Source: Chitinophaga ginsengisegetis
GTDB taxonomy: Bacteria; Bacteroidota; Bacteroidia; Chitinophagales; Chitinophagaceae
Assembly: GCF_900168065.1 (NCBI RefSeq)
Contig: NZ_FUZZ01000004.1
Span: 62,001-126,000, forward strand
DNA length: 64,000 bases
Direction: 5' to 3'
A program made the position numbers and the translations under genes. The notes under the pieces were generated by a model. The model saw only the letters and a list, made by a program, of their open reading frames with translations. It was not told the origin of the DNA and made no database searches. Shown here in pieces: positions 17,229-25,892 of this stretch; the stretch's first letter is position 1; every line of letters starts with the position of its first letter.

Positions 17229-17981
17229 TTGGAACGGAAAGTAAAAGTTGCGGCTGTAAGTTATTTGAATACGAAGCCTTTATTGTATGGATTCAGGAAT
17301 CATCCGGTGATGGAGATGATGGAATTATCGATGGATTATCCCGCTAAAATAGCCCAGCAGCTGATAGATGGAGAGGTAGACGTAGCGCTTGTGCCGGTAG
17401 CCATTATTCCTAAATTAAAGGAATATCATATCATAGCAGATTATTGTATCGGAGCCGAAGGACCAGTGGCATCTGTTTGTTTATACAGCGAGGTGCCTTT
17501 AAATGAAATCAAACGTATTTACCTGGATTACCAGAGCCGCACTTCTGTAGCGCTGCTCAAAGTACTGGTACACGAATACTGGAAGCTTGGTGTGGAGTTT
17601 GTAGATACCAACGGGGATTACCAGGACAAGATCAAGGGAACCGATGCCGGCCTGGTGATCGGCGACCGCGCCCTGGAACAACGCAAAGTATCGCCATATA
17701 TATATGACCTCGCAGAAAACTGGGTGCGTTTTACCAGCCTGCCGTTTGTTTTCGCCGCCTGGATCAGTAACAAACAACTGCCGGCAGCGTTTATAACGGA
17801 GTTTAACAACGCCACGGGTATCGGAATTCAGAATATTCCGGCGGTAGTAGCCGAAAACCCTTACGCAGTATACGATCTTACCACTTATTATATTCATAAT
17901 ATCAGTTATCCGTTAACGCCGGCGAAGCGACAGGGCATGCAAAAATTCCTCGGATACCTGCTACAGGAGCGGGTTGTATGA
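17229..17981 (+). CDS. mqnA: Chorismate dehydratase MqnA (futalosine menaquinone pathway)
   Basis: MqnA converts chorismate to 3-enolpyruvylbenzoate, the first step of the futalosine route to menaquinone. The product has a periplasmic-binding-protein-like fold: KVKVAAVSYLNTKPLLYGF at the start, GEVDVALVPVAIIPKL, then GTDAGLVIGDRALEQRK. There is no suitable ATG. The frame is open from a TTG at 17175, but the promoter (-7 at 17201-17208) lies inside that extension, so the TTG at 17229, giving a 250-residue protein starting MERKVKVAAVSY, is preferred. This matches usual MqnA length. A phased 11-bp repeat array starts 2 bp after the stop. Confidence 0.88.
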   Translation: MERKVKVAAVSYLNTKPLLYGFRNHPVMEMMELSMDYPAKIAQQLIDGEVDVALVPVAIIPKLKEYHIIADYCIGAEGPVASVCLYSEVPLNEIKRIYLDYQSRTSVALLKVLVHEYWKLGVEFVDTNGDYQDKIKGTDAGLVIGDRALEQRKVSPYIYDLAENWVRFTSLPFVFAAWISNKQLPAAFITEFNNATGIGIQNIPAVVAENPYAVYDLTTYYIHNISYPLTPAKRQGMQKFLGYLLQERVV

Positions 17982-17982
17982 T

Positions 17983-18092
17983 CAAGTCCACGTCCCCTCC
18001 ACGTCCCCTCCGTATAAAGTCCATGTCAAAGGCATGTCCTAAGCATGTGTAAAGCATGCGCTAAGTATATCCGAAGCATTGGCAAAGCATAT
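17983..18092. repeat. Array of ten degenerate 11-bp units, perfectly phased
   Basis: Starting 2 bp after the mqnA stop, 110 bp divide into ten 11-bp units with no gain or loss of a base. Units drift from CAAGTCCACGT and CCCCTCCACGT through AAAGTCCATGT to CAAAGGCATGT, CCTAAGCATGT and GCAAAGCATAT. The most constant core is (A/G)C(A/G)TGT-like with AAGC before it. The array runs directly into the mqnA terminator hairpin. Phase is kept while sequence drifts, and 11 bp is close to one helical turn. The reading frame after the stop is not coding. Function unknown. Confidence 0.8.
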
Positions 18093-18094
18093 TT

Positions 18095-18138
18095 AAAGCA
18101 GAAAGGATAAAGCATCACTTTATCCTTTCTGCTTTTTT
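18095..18138 (+). terminator. mqnA terminator
   Basis: AAAGCAGAAAGGATAAAG pairs with CTTTATCCTTTCTGCTTT in an 18-bp perfect stem with a 5-nt loop, followed by a T run: a strong intrinsic terminator. Confidence 0.92.
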
Positions 18139-18187
18139 AAGTATCTTCATGATTCGCACAATCATCTGCTTAAATTAATCTACGCTC

Positions 18188-18847
18188 ATGAAAATCGGTA
18201 TCCTTGGAAGCGGTCCTGTAGGATTAACCCTTGGTAAAGGGCTTATTCAGGCAGGACATCATGTTACAATCGGTACCCGTAACCCCGCGAGGGAATCCCT
18301 GCAGCAATGGATAAAAAAGCAAGGCAAACAGGCAATGGCAGGCACTTTCAGACAGGCATCCGAATTCGGGGAACTGCTGCTGATCTGTACCAGCTGGGCC
18401 GGTACCCAAAAAGCCATTGAAGCCGCCGGAATATGGAACTTCAAAAACAAAACAGTAGTGGATGTGACCAATCCACTCGATGGCAAAGGCCCCGATGAAA
18501 GCGGACGACTCACCTTCACCATCGGTCATAATAACTCGGCAGGGGAACAAATACAAGCCTGGCTGCCTCCGGATGCCAATGTGGTAAAGGCCCTCAGCTG
18601 TATAGGCCATGAAAAAATGTTGCTCCCGGATTTCAAAGAAGGAGCCCCCACCATGTTTATCGCCGGCAATAACAACGATGCCAAACGGGAAGTGACCAAC
18701 CTGCTGCACCAGATTGGCTGGCTCGATGTGGCTGATATGGGAAAGATAGAAATGAGCCGCAGCATAGAACCTCTCTCTATTTTATGGGCTGCCTACGGCT
18801 TTCTGAACGACAGCACCGGTCATGCCTTCAAATTACTGAAACGATAA
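18188..18847 (+). CDS. NADPH-dependent F420-reductase-fold oxidoreductase
   Basis: A 219-residue single-domain dinucleotide-binding protein of the F420-oxidoreductase/NADP-binding family. The Rossmann loop GILGSGPVGLTLGKGL (residues 3-18) and the phosphate-recognising TRNP (about residues 31-34) indicate NADP(H). VDVTNPLDGKG and KALSCIGHEKM follow. Such stand-alone domains are common outside F420 users and their substrates are mostly unknown; nothing here suggests F420 synthesis. It is monocistronic, between two hairpin terminators. Confidence 0.82.
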   Translation: MKIGILGSGPVGLTLGKGLIQAGHHVTIGTRNPARESLQQWIKKQGKQAMAGTFRQASEFGELLLICTSWAGTQKAIEAAGIWNFKNKTVVDVTNPLDGKGPDESGRLTFTIGHNNSAGEQIQAWLPPDANVVKALSCIGHEKMLLPDFKEGAPTMFIAGNNNDAKREVTNLLHQIGWLDVADMGKIEMSRSIEPLSILWAAYGFLNDSTGHAFKLLKR

Positions 18848-18853
18848 AATGAA

Positions 18854-18882
18854 AAGAGGGACCAGCTATCAGCTGATCCCTC
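18854..18882. terminator. Hairpin between convergent genes
   Basis: AGAGGGA-C-CAGCT pairs with AGCTG-A-TCCCTCT (3-nt loop), with AAAA on the left and TCTTATATAT on the right, between the stops of the F420-fold gene and the M1 peptidase. Confidence 0.75.
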
Positions 18883-18900
18883 TCTTATATATCCGTGTAC

Positions 18901-20532
18901 TTACTTTACCTGTTTGGAATTTATATAGAAGTTTTTATCTACCTCAAAGTTCTTCAGGTTACTTAAAGTAATATTGGAACTCCGCCATAACGTTCCGGGG
19001 TATATCAGCTTAAACCCGTTATCACTCAGCTTCACCTTCACCGGCATATTAAAATCCTTTACATCAGATACCCAGCGGTACTGGATCTGCTGTCCGTTGA
19101 AACGGTACTCCAGCGTAGGAATGGTAGTATGCCGCAGGTACTGGTCAAATACTTTGCTGAGGTTCATACCTACTACCTGGCTCATATACTGTTCTATTTC
19201 CTGCGTGGTCACAGTCTGGTGGTAGAATGTTTTGTTCAGCCCGCGCAGCAACTGGCGGAAGGCTTCGTCGTCTTCCATGATCTGCCGGATGTTATGCAGC
19301 ATGTTGGCGCCTTTATAATACATATCACCGCTTCCCTCTGCGTTTACGCCATAGGGAGGAATGATGGGCACATCATTTAAGATATTTTTACGGATGCCCT
19401 GTACATATTCCTCCGCGGCTTTATGTCCATACTGGCATTCAGTAAAAAGGGTTTCGGAATAGTTGGTGAAAGACTCATGGATCCACATGTCTGCCAGGTC
19501 CTTGCTGGTAATACTGTTACCAAACCATTCATGGCCGCTTTCATGGATAATGAGGAAGTCCCACTTCAATCCCCAGCCGGTACCGGAAAGATCCCTGCCG
19601 GAGTAACCCATGAGGTATTTGTTGCCATATGCCACACCGCTCTGGTGTTCCATACCCAGGAACGGCGCTTCTATCAGTTTGTAACTGTCTTTATAAAAAG
19701 GATACTTACCAAACCAGTATTCAAAACATTTCAGCATCGGCTTCACCACTTTGAAATGTTCCCGCGCTTTGTCTTCATTATAATCCAATACCCAGAAACC
19801 AAGATCCAGTTTGCCGCCTTCACCATGCCAGGTATCTTTCATCTCTATATAGTTACCTACGTTCACCGCCACATCATAATTATTGATAGGGCTGCCCACA
19901 TACCATACAAAGGTTTTGGTGCCATCGGGGTTGTCGATGGTCTTTTTTAAACGGCCATTGGATACATCCGTCAGGTCCGCCGGAACGGTTACGCTGATGG
20001 TCATGTCTTCCGGTTCATCGCTTTGCGTGTCTTTGTTCGGCCACCAGATGCTGGCGCCCAAACCCTGGCAGGCAGTGGCTATCCACGGACGGCCCTTTTC
20101 ATCTTTAGCCCATACCACGCCACCATCCCACGGAGCTTTTAATGCCTTGCGGGGTTTACCGCTGTAATACACGGTAATCTTTTTTGATTTGTCTTTTGCC
20201 TGCAGCGACACCATCTTTATAAACCAGGCATTGCCGTCGCGGATAACGGTGAGCGACTTCTTATCCTGTACCACACTGTCTATCACCATAGGTACCTGCA
20301 AGTCTATCTGCATCACGGAATCGGTTTTCAGCACCTGGTAGGTAATGGTATTAAAGCCGCTGAAGGTGCTGTCGTCCGGGTTTACCTGTACATGCAGGTC
20401 GTAACTGGTAACATCCCACCAGGCGCGCTGAGGAGTGATACTGCCTCTCAGCGTGTCAGCCCTGCTGAACTGTTGTGCCCCTGCAGTTAATGTTGCCAGA
20501 AGGGCCATACAAAGCATTGGTATGCCGCGCAT
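18901..20532 (-). CDS. M1-family metallopeptidase, secreted
   Basis: A 543-residue zinc aminopeptidase-like enzyme with an N-terminal signal peptide (LCMALLATLTAGAQ). The catalytic site is complete: H330-E331-x-x-H334 in HESGHEW and the third zinc ligand E353 in WIHESFTNYSE. The exopeptidase-type GMEHQSG motif precedes it (normally GAMEN), which is a variant. The N-terminal beta domain (YDLHVQVNPDDSTFSGFNTITY) is the M1 saddle. It lacks the long helical C-terminal domain of PepN and is of the short Bacteroidota type. Likely periplasmic; substrate unknown. Confidence 0.92.
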   Translation of the reverse strand: MRGIPMLCMALLATLTAGAQQFSRADTLRGSITPQRAWWDVTSYDLHVQVNPDDSTFSGFNTITYQVLKTDSVMQIDLQVPMVIDSVVQDKKSLTVIRDGNAWFIKMVSLQAKDKSKKITVYYSGKPRKALKAPWDGGVVWAKDEKGRPWIATACQGLGASIWWPNKDTQSDEPEDMTISVTVPADLTDVSNGRLKKTIDNPDGTKTFVWYVGSPINNYDVAVNVGNYIEMKDTWHGEGGKLDLGFWVLDYNEDKAREHFKVVKPMLKCFEYWFGKYPFYKDSYKLIEAPFLGMEHQSGVAYGNKYLMGYSGRDLSGTGWGLKWDFLIIHESGHEWFGNSITSKDLADMWIHESFTNYSETLFTECQYGHKAAEEYVQGIRKNILNDVPIIPPYGVNAEGSGDMYYKGANMLHNIRQIMEDDEAFRQLLRGLNKTFYHQTVTTQEIEQYMSQVVGMNLSKVFDQYLRHTTIPTLEYRFNGQQIQYRWVSDVKDFNMPVKVKLSDNGFKLIYPGTLWRSSNITLSNLKNFEVDKNFYINSKQVK

Positions 20533-20577
20533 ATTTATTCGTATATTTTAACCTGAAAGATATTAATTTACTGCCAA

Positions 20578-22221
20578 ATGAAAAGTTGTTATTGTCAGGT
20601 GGTTATATGCAGATGGGGGCTTGCAGTGTTATGCAGCCTCTTACTTGGGGCATGCGGTAGCCCGGAAGAACAGTCGCTGCGGGTATTCCGGTATAACAGT
20701 ACCAACGGACTTGCCAGCCTGGACCCCGCATTTGCCAAAAGCCAGGAAGTAATATGGGCGGTAAAGCAATTGTACAATACGCTGGTAGAACCCGACACCA
20801 ACCTGGTGATCCGCCCTTCGCTGGCCAAACAGTGGCGCGAGTCCGCCGATCACCGCACCTATACATTTGATCTCCGGACAGACGTGTATTTCCACGACAA
20901 CGACATCTTCCCCGGAGGCAAAGGCCGCCGGATGACGGCCCACGACGTGGTGTATAGTCTCCGCCGTATCATGGACCCGGCCACGGCCTCACCCGGCGCC
21001 TGGATCTTCAACGGCAAGCTCTCCGCCGACAGCGGCTTTAAAGCCCTGAACGATTCCACCTTTGAACTCACGCTCTACCGGCCGTTCCACCCGGTGCTGG
21101 GAATTCTCAGTATGCAGTACTGCTCCATTGTGCCACATGAAGCCATTGAGAAATACGGGAAAGACTTCCGCAACCATCCCTGTGGTACCGGGCCATTCCG
21201 CTTTTTCCTCTGGGACGAAGGACAGGCGCTGGTGCTGCACCGTAACCCTGCTTACTTTGAAACAGATGACACCGGCCATCGCCTGCCTTACCTCGAAGCC
21301 GTTCAGGTAGGCTTCCTCGAAAGCAAAGCATCGGAGTTCCTGCTGTTCCGCCAGGGGCAACTGGATTTCATGAACGATATAGACGCCTCCTTTAAAGATG
21401 AAGTGCTCACCAAACAAGGCAAACTCCGGAAGGAGTGGGAGGGCAAAATGGTGCTGAGCAAACATCCTTATCTGAATACAGAATACCTCGGAATTCTTGC
21501 GGACAGCACCAATGCGCTTGTAAAGGAGTCGCCGCTCCGCTGGAAAAAGGTGCGCCAGGCCATTAACTACGGTATCGACCGTACGAAAATGATGACCTAC
21601 CTCCGCAATGGCATAGGCACCGCCGCTACAGCAGGATTTGTGCCCGCCGGGCTGCCTTCTTTCGACGCCCAGAAAGTAAAGGGCTATCCCTGGAACCCGG
21701 CCATGTCACGGCAACTGCTCCGCGAAGCCGGCTTCCCGGATGGAAAAGGACTACCCGTTATCAAGCTGTTGTCTATTCCCATCTACGCCGATCTCGCCAA
21801 CTACGTGGCCAATGAGCTGGAAAATGTTGGCATCCGCATCCAGGTGGAAGTGGTGCAGAAAAGCCTGCTGCTGGAGCAAACCGCTAAATCACAGGCGCTG
21901 TTTTTCCGCGGCAGCTGGATCGCTGATTACCCCGACGCAGAAAGCTACCTGGCTATGTTTTACAGTAAAAACCCGGCGCCGCCGAATTATACCCGCTATC
22001 ATAACCCGGCGTTCGACCGGCTCTATGAAACATCCCTGGAGGAAAATAACGACAGTATCCGGTACATTCAATACCGCGAGATGGACAACCTGATCATGGC
22101 AGACGCCGTAATAGTGCCCCTGTTCTATGATGAAGTAGTACGACTGGTACAGCCAAACATCTCCGGATTCACGGGTAACGGTATGAATCTCTTAGAGTTA
22201 CGTCGGGTAAAGAAAAATTAA
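20578..22221 (+). CDS. Orphan peptide/solute-binding lipoprotein (SBP family 5)
   Basis: A 547-residue extracytoplasmic binding protein of the peptide/nickel ABC type. It has a lipoprotein signal with lipobox LLGAC (Cys about residue 26), then the family start TNGLASLDPAFAKSQEVIWAVKQLYNTL, RRMTAHDVVYSLRRIMDP and a C-terminal SWIADYPDAESYLAMFY. No ABC permease or ATPase gene is nearby on either strand, which is unusual for this family; it either works with a transporter encoded elsewhere or has another role. It is divergent from the M1 peptidase gene, 45 bp away. Confidence 0.9.
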   Translation: MKSCYCQVVICRWGLAVLCSLLLGACGSPEEQSLRVFRYNSTNGLASLDPAFAKSQEVIWAVKQLYNTLVEPDTNLVIRPSLAKQWRESADHRTYTFDLRTDVYFHDNDIFPGGKGRRMTAHDVVYSLRRIMDPATASPGAWIFNGKLSADSGFKALNDSTFELTLYRPFHPVLGILSMQYCSIVPHEAIEKYGKDFRNHPCGTGPFRFFLWDEGQALVLHRNPAYFETDDTGHRLPYLEAVQVGFLESKASEFLLFRQGQLDFMNDIDASFKDEVLTKQGKLRKEWEGKMVLSKHPYLNTEYLGILADSTNALVKESPLRWKKVRQAINYGIDRTKMMTYLRNGIGTAATAGFVPAGLPSFDAQKVKGYPWNPAMSRQLLREAGFPDGKGLPVIKLLSIPIYADLANYVANELENVGIRIQVEVVQKSLLLEQTAKSQALFFRGSWIADYPDAESYLAMFYSKNPAPPNYTRYHNPAFDRLYETSLEENNDSIRYIQYREMDNLIMADAVIVPLFYDEVVRLVQPNISGFTGNGMNLLELRRVKKN

Positions 22222-22273
22222 AATTTAAAATTATTTTAACATTTCCTTCACCACCCGGAACAGTAAATCTGGC

Positions 22274-22302
22274 TTGATATCCACTAAATTAGCTTACCTT
22301 TG
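22274..22302 (+). promoter_or_regulatory. Promoter of the fatty-acid desaturase gene
   Basis: A -33 TTG (22274-22276), an 18-bp spacer and -7 TACCTTTG (22295-22302) form an exact Bacteroidota-type promoter, with a leader of about 25 nt to the ATG at 22334. Confidence 0.75.
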
Positions 22303-22333
22303 GCGCTTATTTGTCACTTTATAAAGTATAGAA

Positions 22334-23110
22334 ATGACGGCGATCTTGATATTCTTTTGTGTGCATTGGTTCTTTTCCTTGTTTTTTCACACATTCTACT
22401 TACACCGTTATGCATCTCACCAGATGTATACTACCAGTAAATTCTGGGAACGATTCTTTTATTTCAGCACCTGGTTTTTCCAGGGTTCATCATACCTGAT
22501 TCCAAGAGCTTATGGCGTTATGCACCGCATGCACCATGAATTCAGTGATACCGAACACGATCCGCATTCTCCGCACTTCTTCAAAGACGTTTGGGGCATG
22601 ATGGTACAAACCCGCAAAATCTATAATGGTTTTGTAACCCGTACCAGTGAAGTGGATCCTAAATTTACCAAAGATCCGTTACCTGAATGGGATGCGATGG
22701 ATAAATTCGGCGACAGCAACATCACCCGTTTCCTCTGGATGGGCGCTTATGTAGCATTTTATGTAGCATTTGTTCCTGCCGGTATGTGGTATCTTTATTT
22801 ATTGCTGCCAATCCATTTCCTGATGGGACCTGTACAGGGCGCTATCGTTAACTGGTGCGGACATAAATATGGTTACCAGAATTTTGATAACAACGACCAT
22901 TCCAGGAATACTTCTCCATGGGGTATTGTACTGATGGGCGAACTGTTTCAGAATAACCACCACAAATTTAAAGACAGTCCTAACTTTGCCAAGAAATGGT
23001 ATGAGCTGGATCCAAGCTACCAGGTAATGAAGTTGCTGAACTTCGTTGGTATCATTAAGCTGAAACCCGCAATGGTTACAGCGCAGATGAAGAAAGCAAA
23101 AGCTGCCTGA
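22334..23110 (+). CDS. Acyl-lipid/acyl-CoA fatty-acid desaturase
   Basis: A 258-residue membrane di-iron desaturase that introduces a double bond into acyl chains, important for membrane fluidity. The three histidine clusters are present: H24-x4-H29 (HRYASH), H64-x2-H67-H68 (HRMHH) with FSDTEHDPHSPHF, and NNHHKF near residue 209, plus NWCGHKYGY. Four hydrophobic segments flank them. It is a single gene with its own clear promoter and tandem hairpins downstream. Substrate position (delta-9 is usual) is inferred from the family. Confidence 0.92.
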   Translation: MTAILIFFCVHWFFSLFFHTFYLHRYASHQMYTTSKFWERFFYFSTWFFQGSSYLIPRAYGVMHRMHHEFSDTEHDPHSPHFFKDVWGMMVQTRKIYNGFVTRTSEVDPKFTKDPLPEWDAMDKFGDSNITRFLWMGAYVAFYVAFVPAGMWYLYLLLPIHFLMGPVQGAIVNWCGHKYGYQNFDNNDHSRNTSPWGIVLMGELFQNNHHKFKDSPNFAKKWYELDPSYQVMKLLNFVGIIKLKPAMVTAQMKKAKAA

Positions 23111-23140
23111 TAATACTTCGTACAATCAATCTGTTACAAT

Positions 23141-23215
23141 AATAGAAAGTGCCTTGCCGTAATGGTGAGGCATTTTCTATTAGAGGAATAGCGGAAGGAG
23201 TTTTCCGCTATTCCT
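23141..23215. terminator. Tandem hairpins between convergent desaturase and HAD genes
   Basis: Stem 1 (23141-23181) pairs AATAGAAAGTGCCT with AGGCATTTTCTATT (14 bp, one G-T). Stem 2 (23184-23215) pairs AGGAATAGCGGAA with its exact complement (13 bp), followed by GTTTTAC. Confidence 0.85.
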
Positions 23216-23218
23216 GTT

Positions 23219-23806
23219 TTACCGGAAGGGTTTAAAGGAAACATGCTGCGCCAGCGCCAGCATGGGCCGGTCGCCCTCACTATCGCCGTAAGCATATATT
23301 TCCCCGAAGTTTTCCAGGCGGTAAGCTTCACGGATGCGTCTTACCTTTTCTTCACCATTGCAGTTGATACCCTGTATATTACCGGTGATGACTTTATTTT
23401 TTACTTCGAGACGGGTGGCCAGGCAAACGATGTTTTCCCTCCGGCACCACGGCGCTACCCAGTCCTGCGCGGAAGCAGATACCACCACCACATGATGCCC
23501 CTGTTGCTGGTGATTTCGTATAGCCGCCAATGCTTGCGGACGAATTAACGCCGGCAGCTTCTCCCGGCAGAAACTTTCACAGCCTGTGGAAAAATCATGG
23601 ACGGGCATTTCTGCAAAAAAATATTGCAGTACTTCTTCCTTCATCTGCTGTGCCGGCAACATTTTTAATTTGAAGCGCAGCAGTGCGGGCAGCAGTTGGA
23701 TCATGCCTGCATACATAGCGGCGCGCCCCCTGTGATGGCGGATGATTTCCCATAGGGTATCCCTCGTAGTAATGGTTCCGTCGAAGTCGAAAAAAGCGAT
23801 GGTCAC
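23219..23806 (-). CDS. HAD-IB phosphatase, candidate phospho-pentosyl lipid phosphatase
   Basis: A 195-residue phosphoserine-phosphatase-like HAD hydrolase: nucleophile DFDGT (residues 7-11), SASAQDW as motif II, a lysine in NGEEKVRRI, and YGDSEGDRPML as the final acidic motif. The start is a GTG overlapping the preceding stop (GTGA). It is the last gene of a four-gene operon with UbiA, DprE1-like and DprE2-like proteins. That context suggests it removes the 5-phosphate from polyprenyl-phosphoryl-5-phosphoribose, a role needed between the UbiA and DprE1 steps. Fold is certain; substrate is inference. Confidence 0.85.
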   Translation of the reverse strand: MTIAFFDFDGTITTRDTLWEIIRHHRGRAAMYAGMIQLLPALLRFKLKMLPAQQMKEEVLQYFFAEMPVHDFSTGCESFCREKLPALIRPQALAAIRNHQQQGHHVVVVSASAQDWVAPWCRRENIVCLATRLEVKNKVITGNIQGINCNGEEKVRRIREAYRLENFGEIYAYGDSEGDRPMLALAQHVSFKPFR

Positions 23807-24534
23807 AGGGAGAGTTTTTTGAAAATACCTTCAGGTATTAATTTGATAATGAGCATAATGTATCGCCAATGCCACTTTACATACAACACATTCTTTTTAC
23901 GGTTCACTGCTTTAAAAACCGCGGTGGCCACTGCTTCCGGCTGGGCGGTGAGCAAGGGGGGCAGGGTCAGGTGTTGAGTCATACGGGTGTTCACAAATCC
24001 CGGTTGCACACTCATCACGTGAACGCCACTACGAAAAAGACGGTTTCTTAACCCGCTGAGATAAGCGGTAAAACCTGCTTTCGCACTGCCATAAATATAA
24101 TTACTTTGCCGTCCTCTTTCACCTGCTACAGAGCTGATCCCCACAATGGTTCCCTGCTTCCTGGCTTCGTAGCTTTCCGCCACAATGTTTAGTATAGAAA
24201 CGGCGCCGGTATAATTACTGTTAATAATGGTAGCAGCTTCCTGCCAGTTTTGCTGCGCTTTCTCCTGGTCGCCCAGGTAACCAAAAACGCAAACGGTAAT
24301 ATCGGGAGGAACAGGCAGGCCGGCGTAAAAAGCCGTGTGTGATGCGAAGTGGGCCGCATCAAACATATGCGTGGTGGCTTTAACGCCAAAACGCACCTGC
24401 AGATCCTGTTGTTGTGGTATCAAAGCGGCAGTATTCCTGCCGGCCAGTTGAATATCATATTTTTCAGACGCAAACTTCCGGGCAATGGCAACCGCCATGT
24501 CTGAACCTGCGCCAAGTATTAAAAGGGTAGACAT
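23803..24534 (-). CDS. SDR-family oxidoreductase, DprE2-like
   Basis: A 243-residue short-chain dehydrogenase: cofactor loop ILGAGSDMAVAIARKFA (residues 6-22), catalytic SSVAG and YIYGSAKAGF (Tyr/Lys). The GAGSDMA loop and the 'AGRN' segment after beta-2 resemble DprE2, which reduces decaprenylphosphoryl-2-keto-pentose to the arabinose form. It directly follows the DprE1-like gene (26 bp) and overlaps the HAD gene by 4 bp. A C-terminal hydrophobic, basic stretch (WRYIMLIIKLIP) could hold it at the membrane, as in DprE2. Confidence 0.85.
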   Translation of the reverse strand: MSTLLILGAGSDMAVAIARKFASEKYDIQLAGRNTAALIPQQQDLQVRFGVKATTHMFDAAHFASHTAFYAGLPVPPDITVCVFGYLGDQEKAQQNWQEAATIINSNYTGAVSILNIVAESYEARKQGTIVGISSVAGERGRQSNYIYGSAKAGFTAYLSGLRNRLFRSGVHVMSVQPGFVNTRMTQHLTLPPLLTAQPEAVATAVFKAVNRKKNVLYVKWHWRYIMLIIKLIPEGIFKKLSL

Positions 24535-24560
24535 GAGTGTACTTGGTTAATCAGGGTAAA

Positions 24561-25892
24561 CTATTTCGTCAGTGATAAACGCTCCGATTGGAGAGATTCA
24601 AAACGCGCGTTGTTGTTATATTGTTTTACAATTTCGGCAAACCGGCCGGCATTAGGATAGCTGTTCCAGAAAATTTTCTGCTTCATCCTCGCGTCTTTCG
24701 AGAGGTATAAACGGCCGCCATACTGCAGTACAATCTCATCCAGCTCATCCAGGAATTCAAATAACCCTTTGCGGATGGGGAAATCCAGCGCGAGGGTATA
24801 TCCTTCCATCGGAAAGGAGATGAGGCTGTCCTGTTTACCAAACACCTTCAATACCGCCAGGAACGAACCCCAGCCTTTATCACTGATCCGTTGCAGGATA
24901 GCTACCAGGCCATCTTTCTGCTCAAGGGATACCACAAACTGGTATTGTACAAACCCGGCCTTGCCATACCCGCGGTTCCAGTGAAGGATGGCGTCCAGCG
25001 GATAAAAGAAGGGTTCATACGGGATTACCTTGTGCATCACCTTCTTATAATTCTTCCCATAGTATAACCAGTTAAACGCTTTTACAGTAAAAGTGTTCAG
25101 TACAAAGGAGGGGAGGTTGAACGGCAGGGTCAGTTTTCGTTTAGCCGGGAGGGTGAGCGGGGCTTTCTGTTGTGCCGCATTCAGTTCTTCCGGGGTAGCA
25201 TGTTCACCAACAATCAGGATACTCCGGCCAAAGGAATCGCCTTTCTGAAGGCAATCGATCCAGGCCATAGAGTAGGTATAGTGTTTATATTCATCAAACA
25301 GCCGGATCACTTCCTCCAGGTTTTTAGCCTTCAGTTGTGTTTGCCGGATATAGGCAGTGGCTATTTTTTTGAGGCCGAATTTCACACGGGTGATTACCCC
25401 GGTAAGGCCCATGCCACCGCAGGTAGCCCAGAAAAGATCTTCGTGTTGTGTGGCGGAACAGCAAATGGTTTCGCCGCTGGCGGTTAATACATCCATATCA
25501 ATGATATGGCCGGAGAAGGCGCCATCTACGTGATGGTTTTTTCCGTGTACATCGGAAGCTACAGCTCCGCCTACCGTAATATATTTGGTGCCGGGTGTTA
25601 CAGGTAAGAACCATCCTTTCGGAACAATAATATCCAGTATCTGGTCCAGCGTTACGCCTGCCTGTACATCCATGATCCCGTTGGCCGTGTCAAAGGAAAG
25701 CATCTTATCGTACTTCAGCATGGAAATGCTGTGCTTTCCCAGGGAGGCGTCGCCATAACAGCGGCCATTGCCCCGCGCAATCATGTGGGTATTGGCTACC
25801 ACATATTTACGAAGCTCATCTTCCTGGGTAAAAGCATTTTCGTCGCTGTCAACAGCAGGGAAGTTCCCCCAGTTGGCTAACCGTTTTTGCAT
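24561..25892 (-). CDS. FAD-dependent oxidoreductase, DprE1-like
   Basis: A 443-residue vanillyl-alcohol-oxidase-family flavoprotein. DprE1 oxidises the 2'-OH of decaprenylphosphoryl-ribose. Diagnostic segments are ARGNGRCYGDASLG near residue 40, VTPGTKYITVGGAVASDVHGKNHH near residues 98-121, and FGKQDSLISFPMEGYTLALDFPIRKGL near residue 365. In mycobacterial DprE1 the last region reads VCVDFP, its Cys being the benzothiazinone target; here the matching residue is Ala. The start codon overlaps the UbiA stop by 1 bp. Function follows from family plus the complete pathway context. Confidence 0.9.
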   Translation of the reverse strand: MQKRLANWGNFPAVDSDENAFTQEDELRKYVVANTHMIARGNGRCYGDASLGKHSISMLKYDKMLSFDTANGIMDVQAGVTLDQILDIIVPKGWFLPVTPGTKYITVGGAVASDVHGKNHHVDGAFSGHIIDMDVLTASGETICCSATQHEDLFWATCGGMGLTGVITRVKFGLKKIATAYIRQTQLKAKNLEEVIRLFDEYKHYTYSMAWIDCLQKGDSFGRSILIVGEHATPEELNAAQQKAPLTLPAKRKLTLPFNLPSFVLNTFTVKAFNWLYYGKNYKKVMHKVIPYEPFFYPLDAILHWNRGYGKAGFVQYQFVVSLEQKDGLVAILQRISDKGWGSFLAVLKVFGKQDSLISFPMEGYTLALDFPIRKGLFEFLDELDEIVLQYGGRLYLSKDARMKQKIFWNSYPNAGRFAEIVKQYNNNARFESLQSERLSLTK

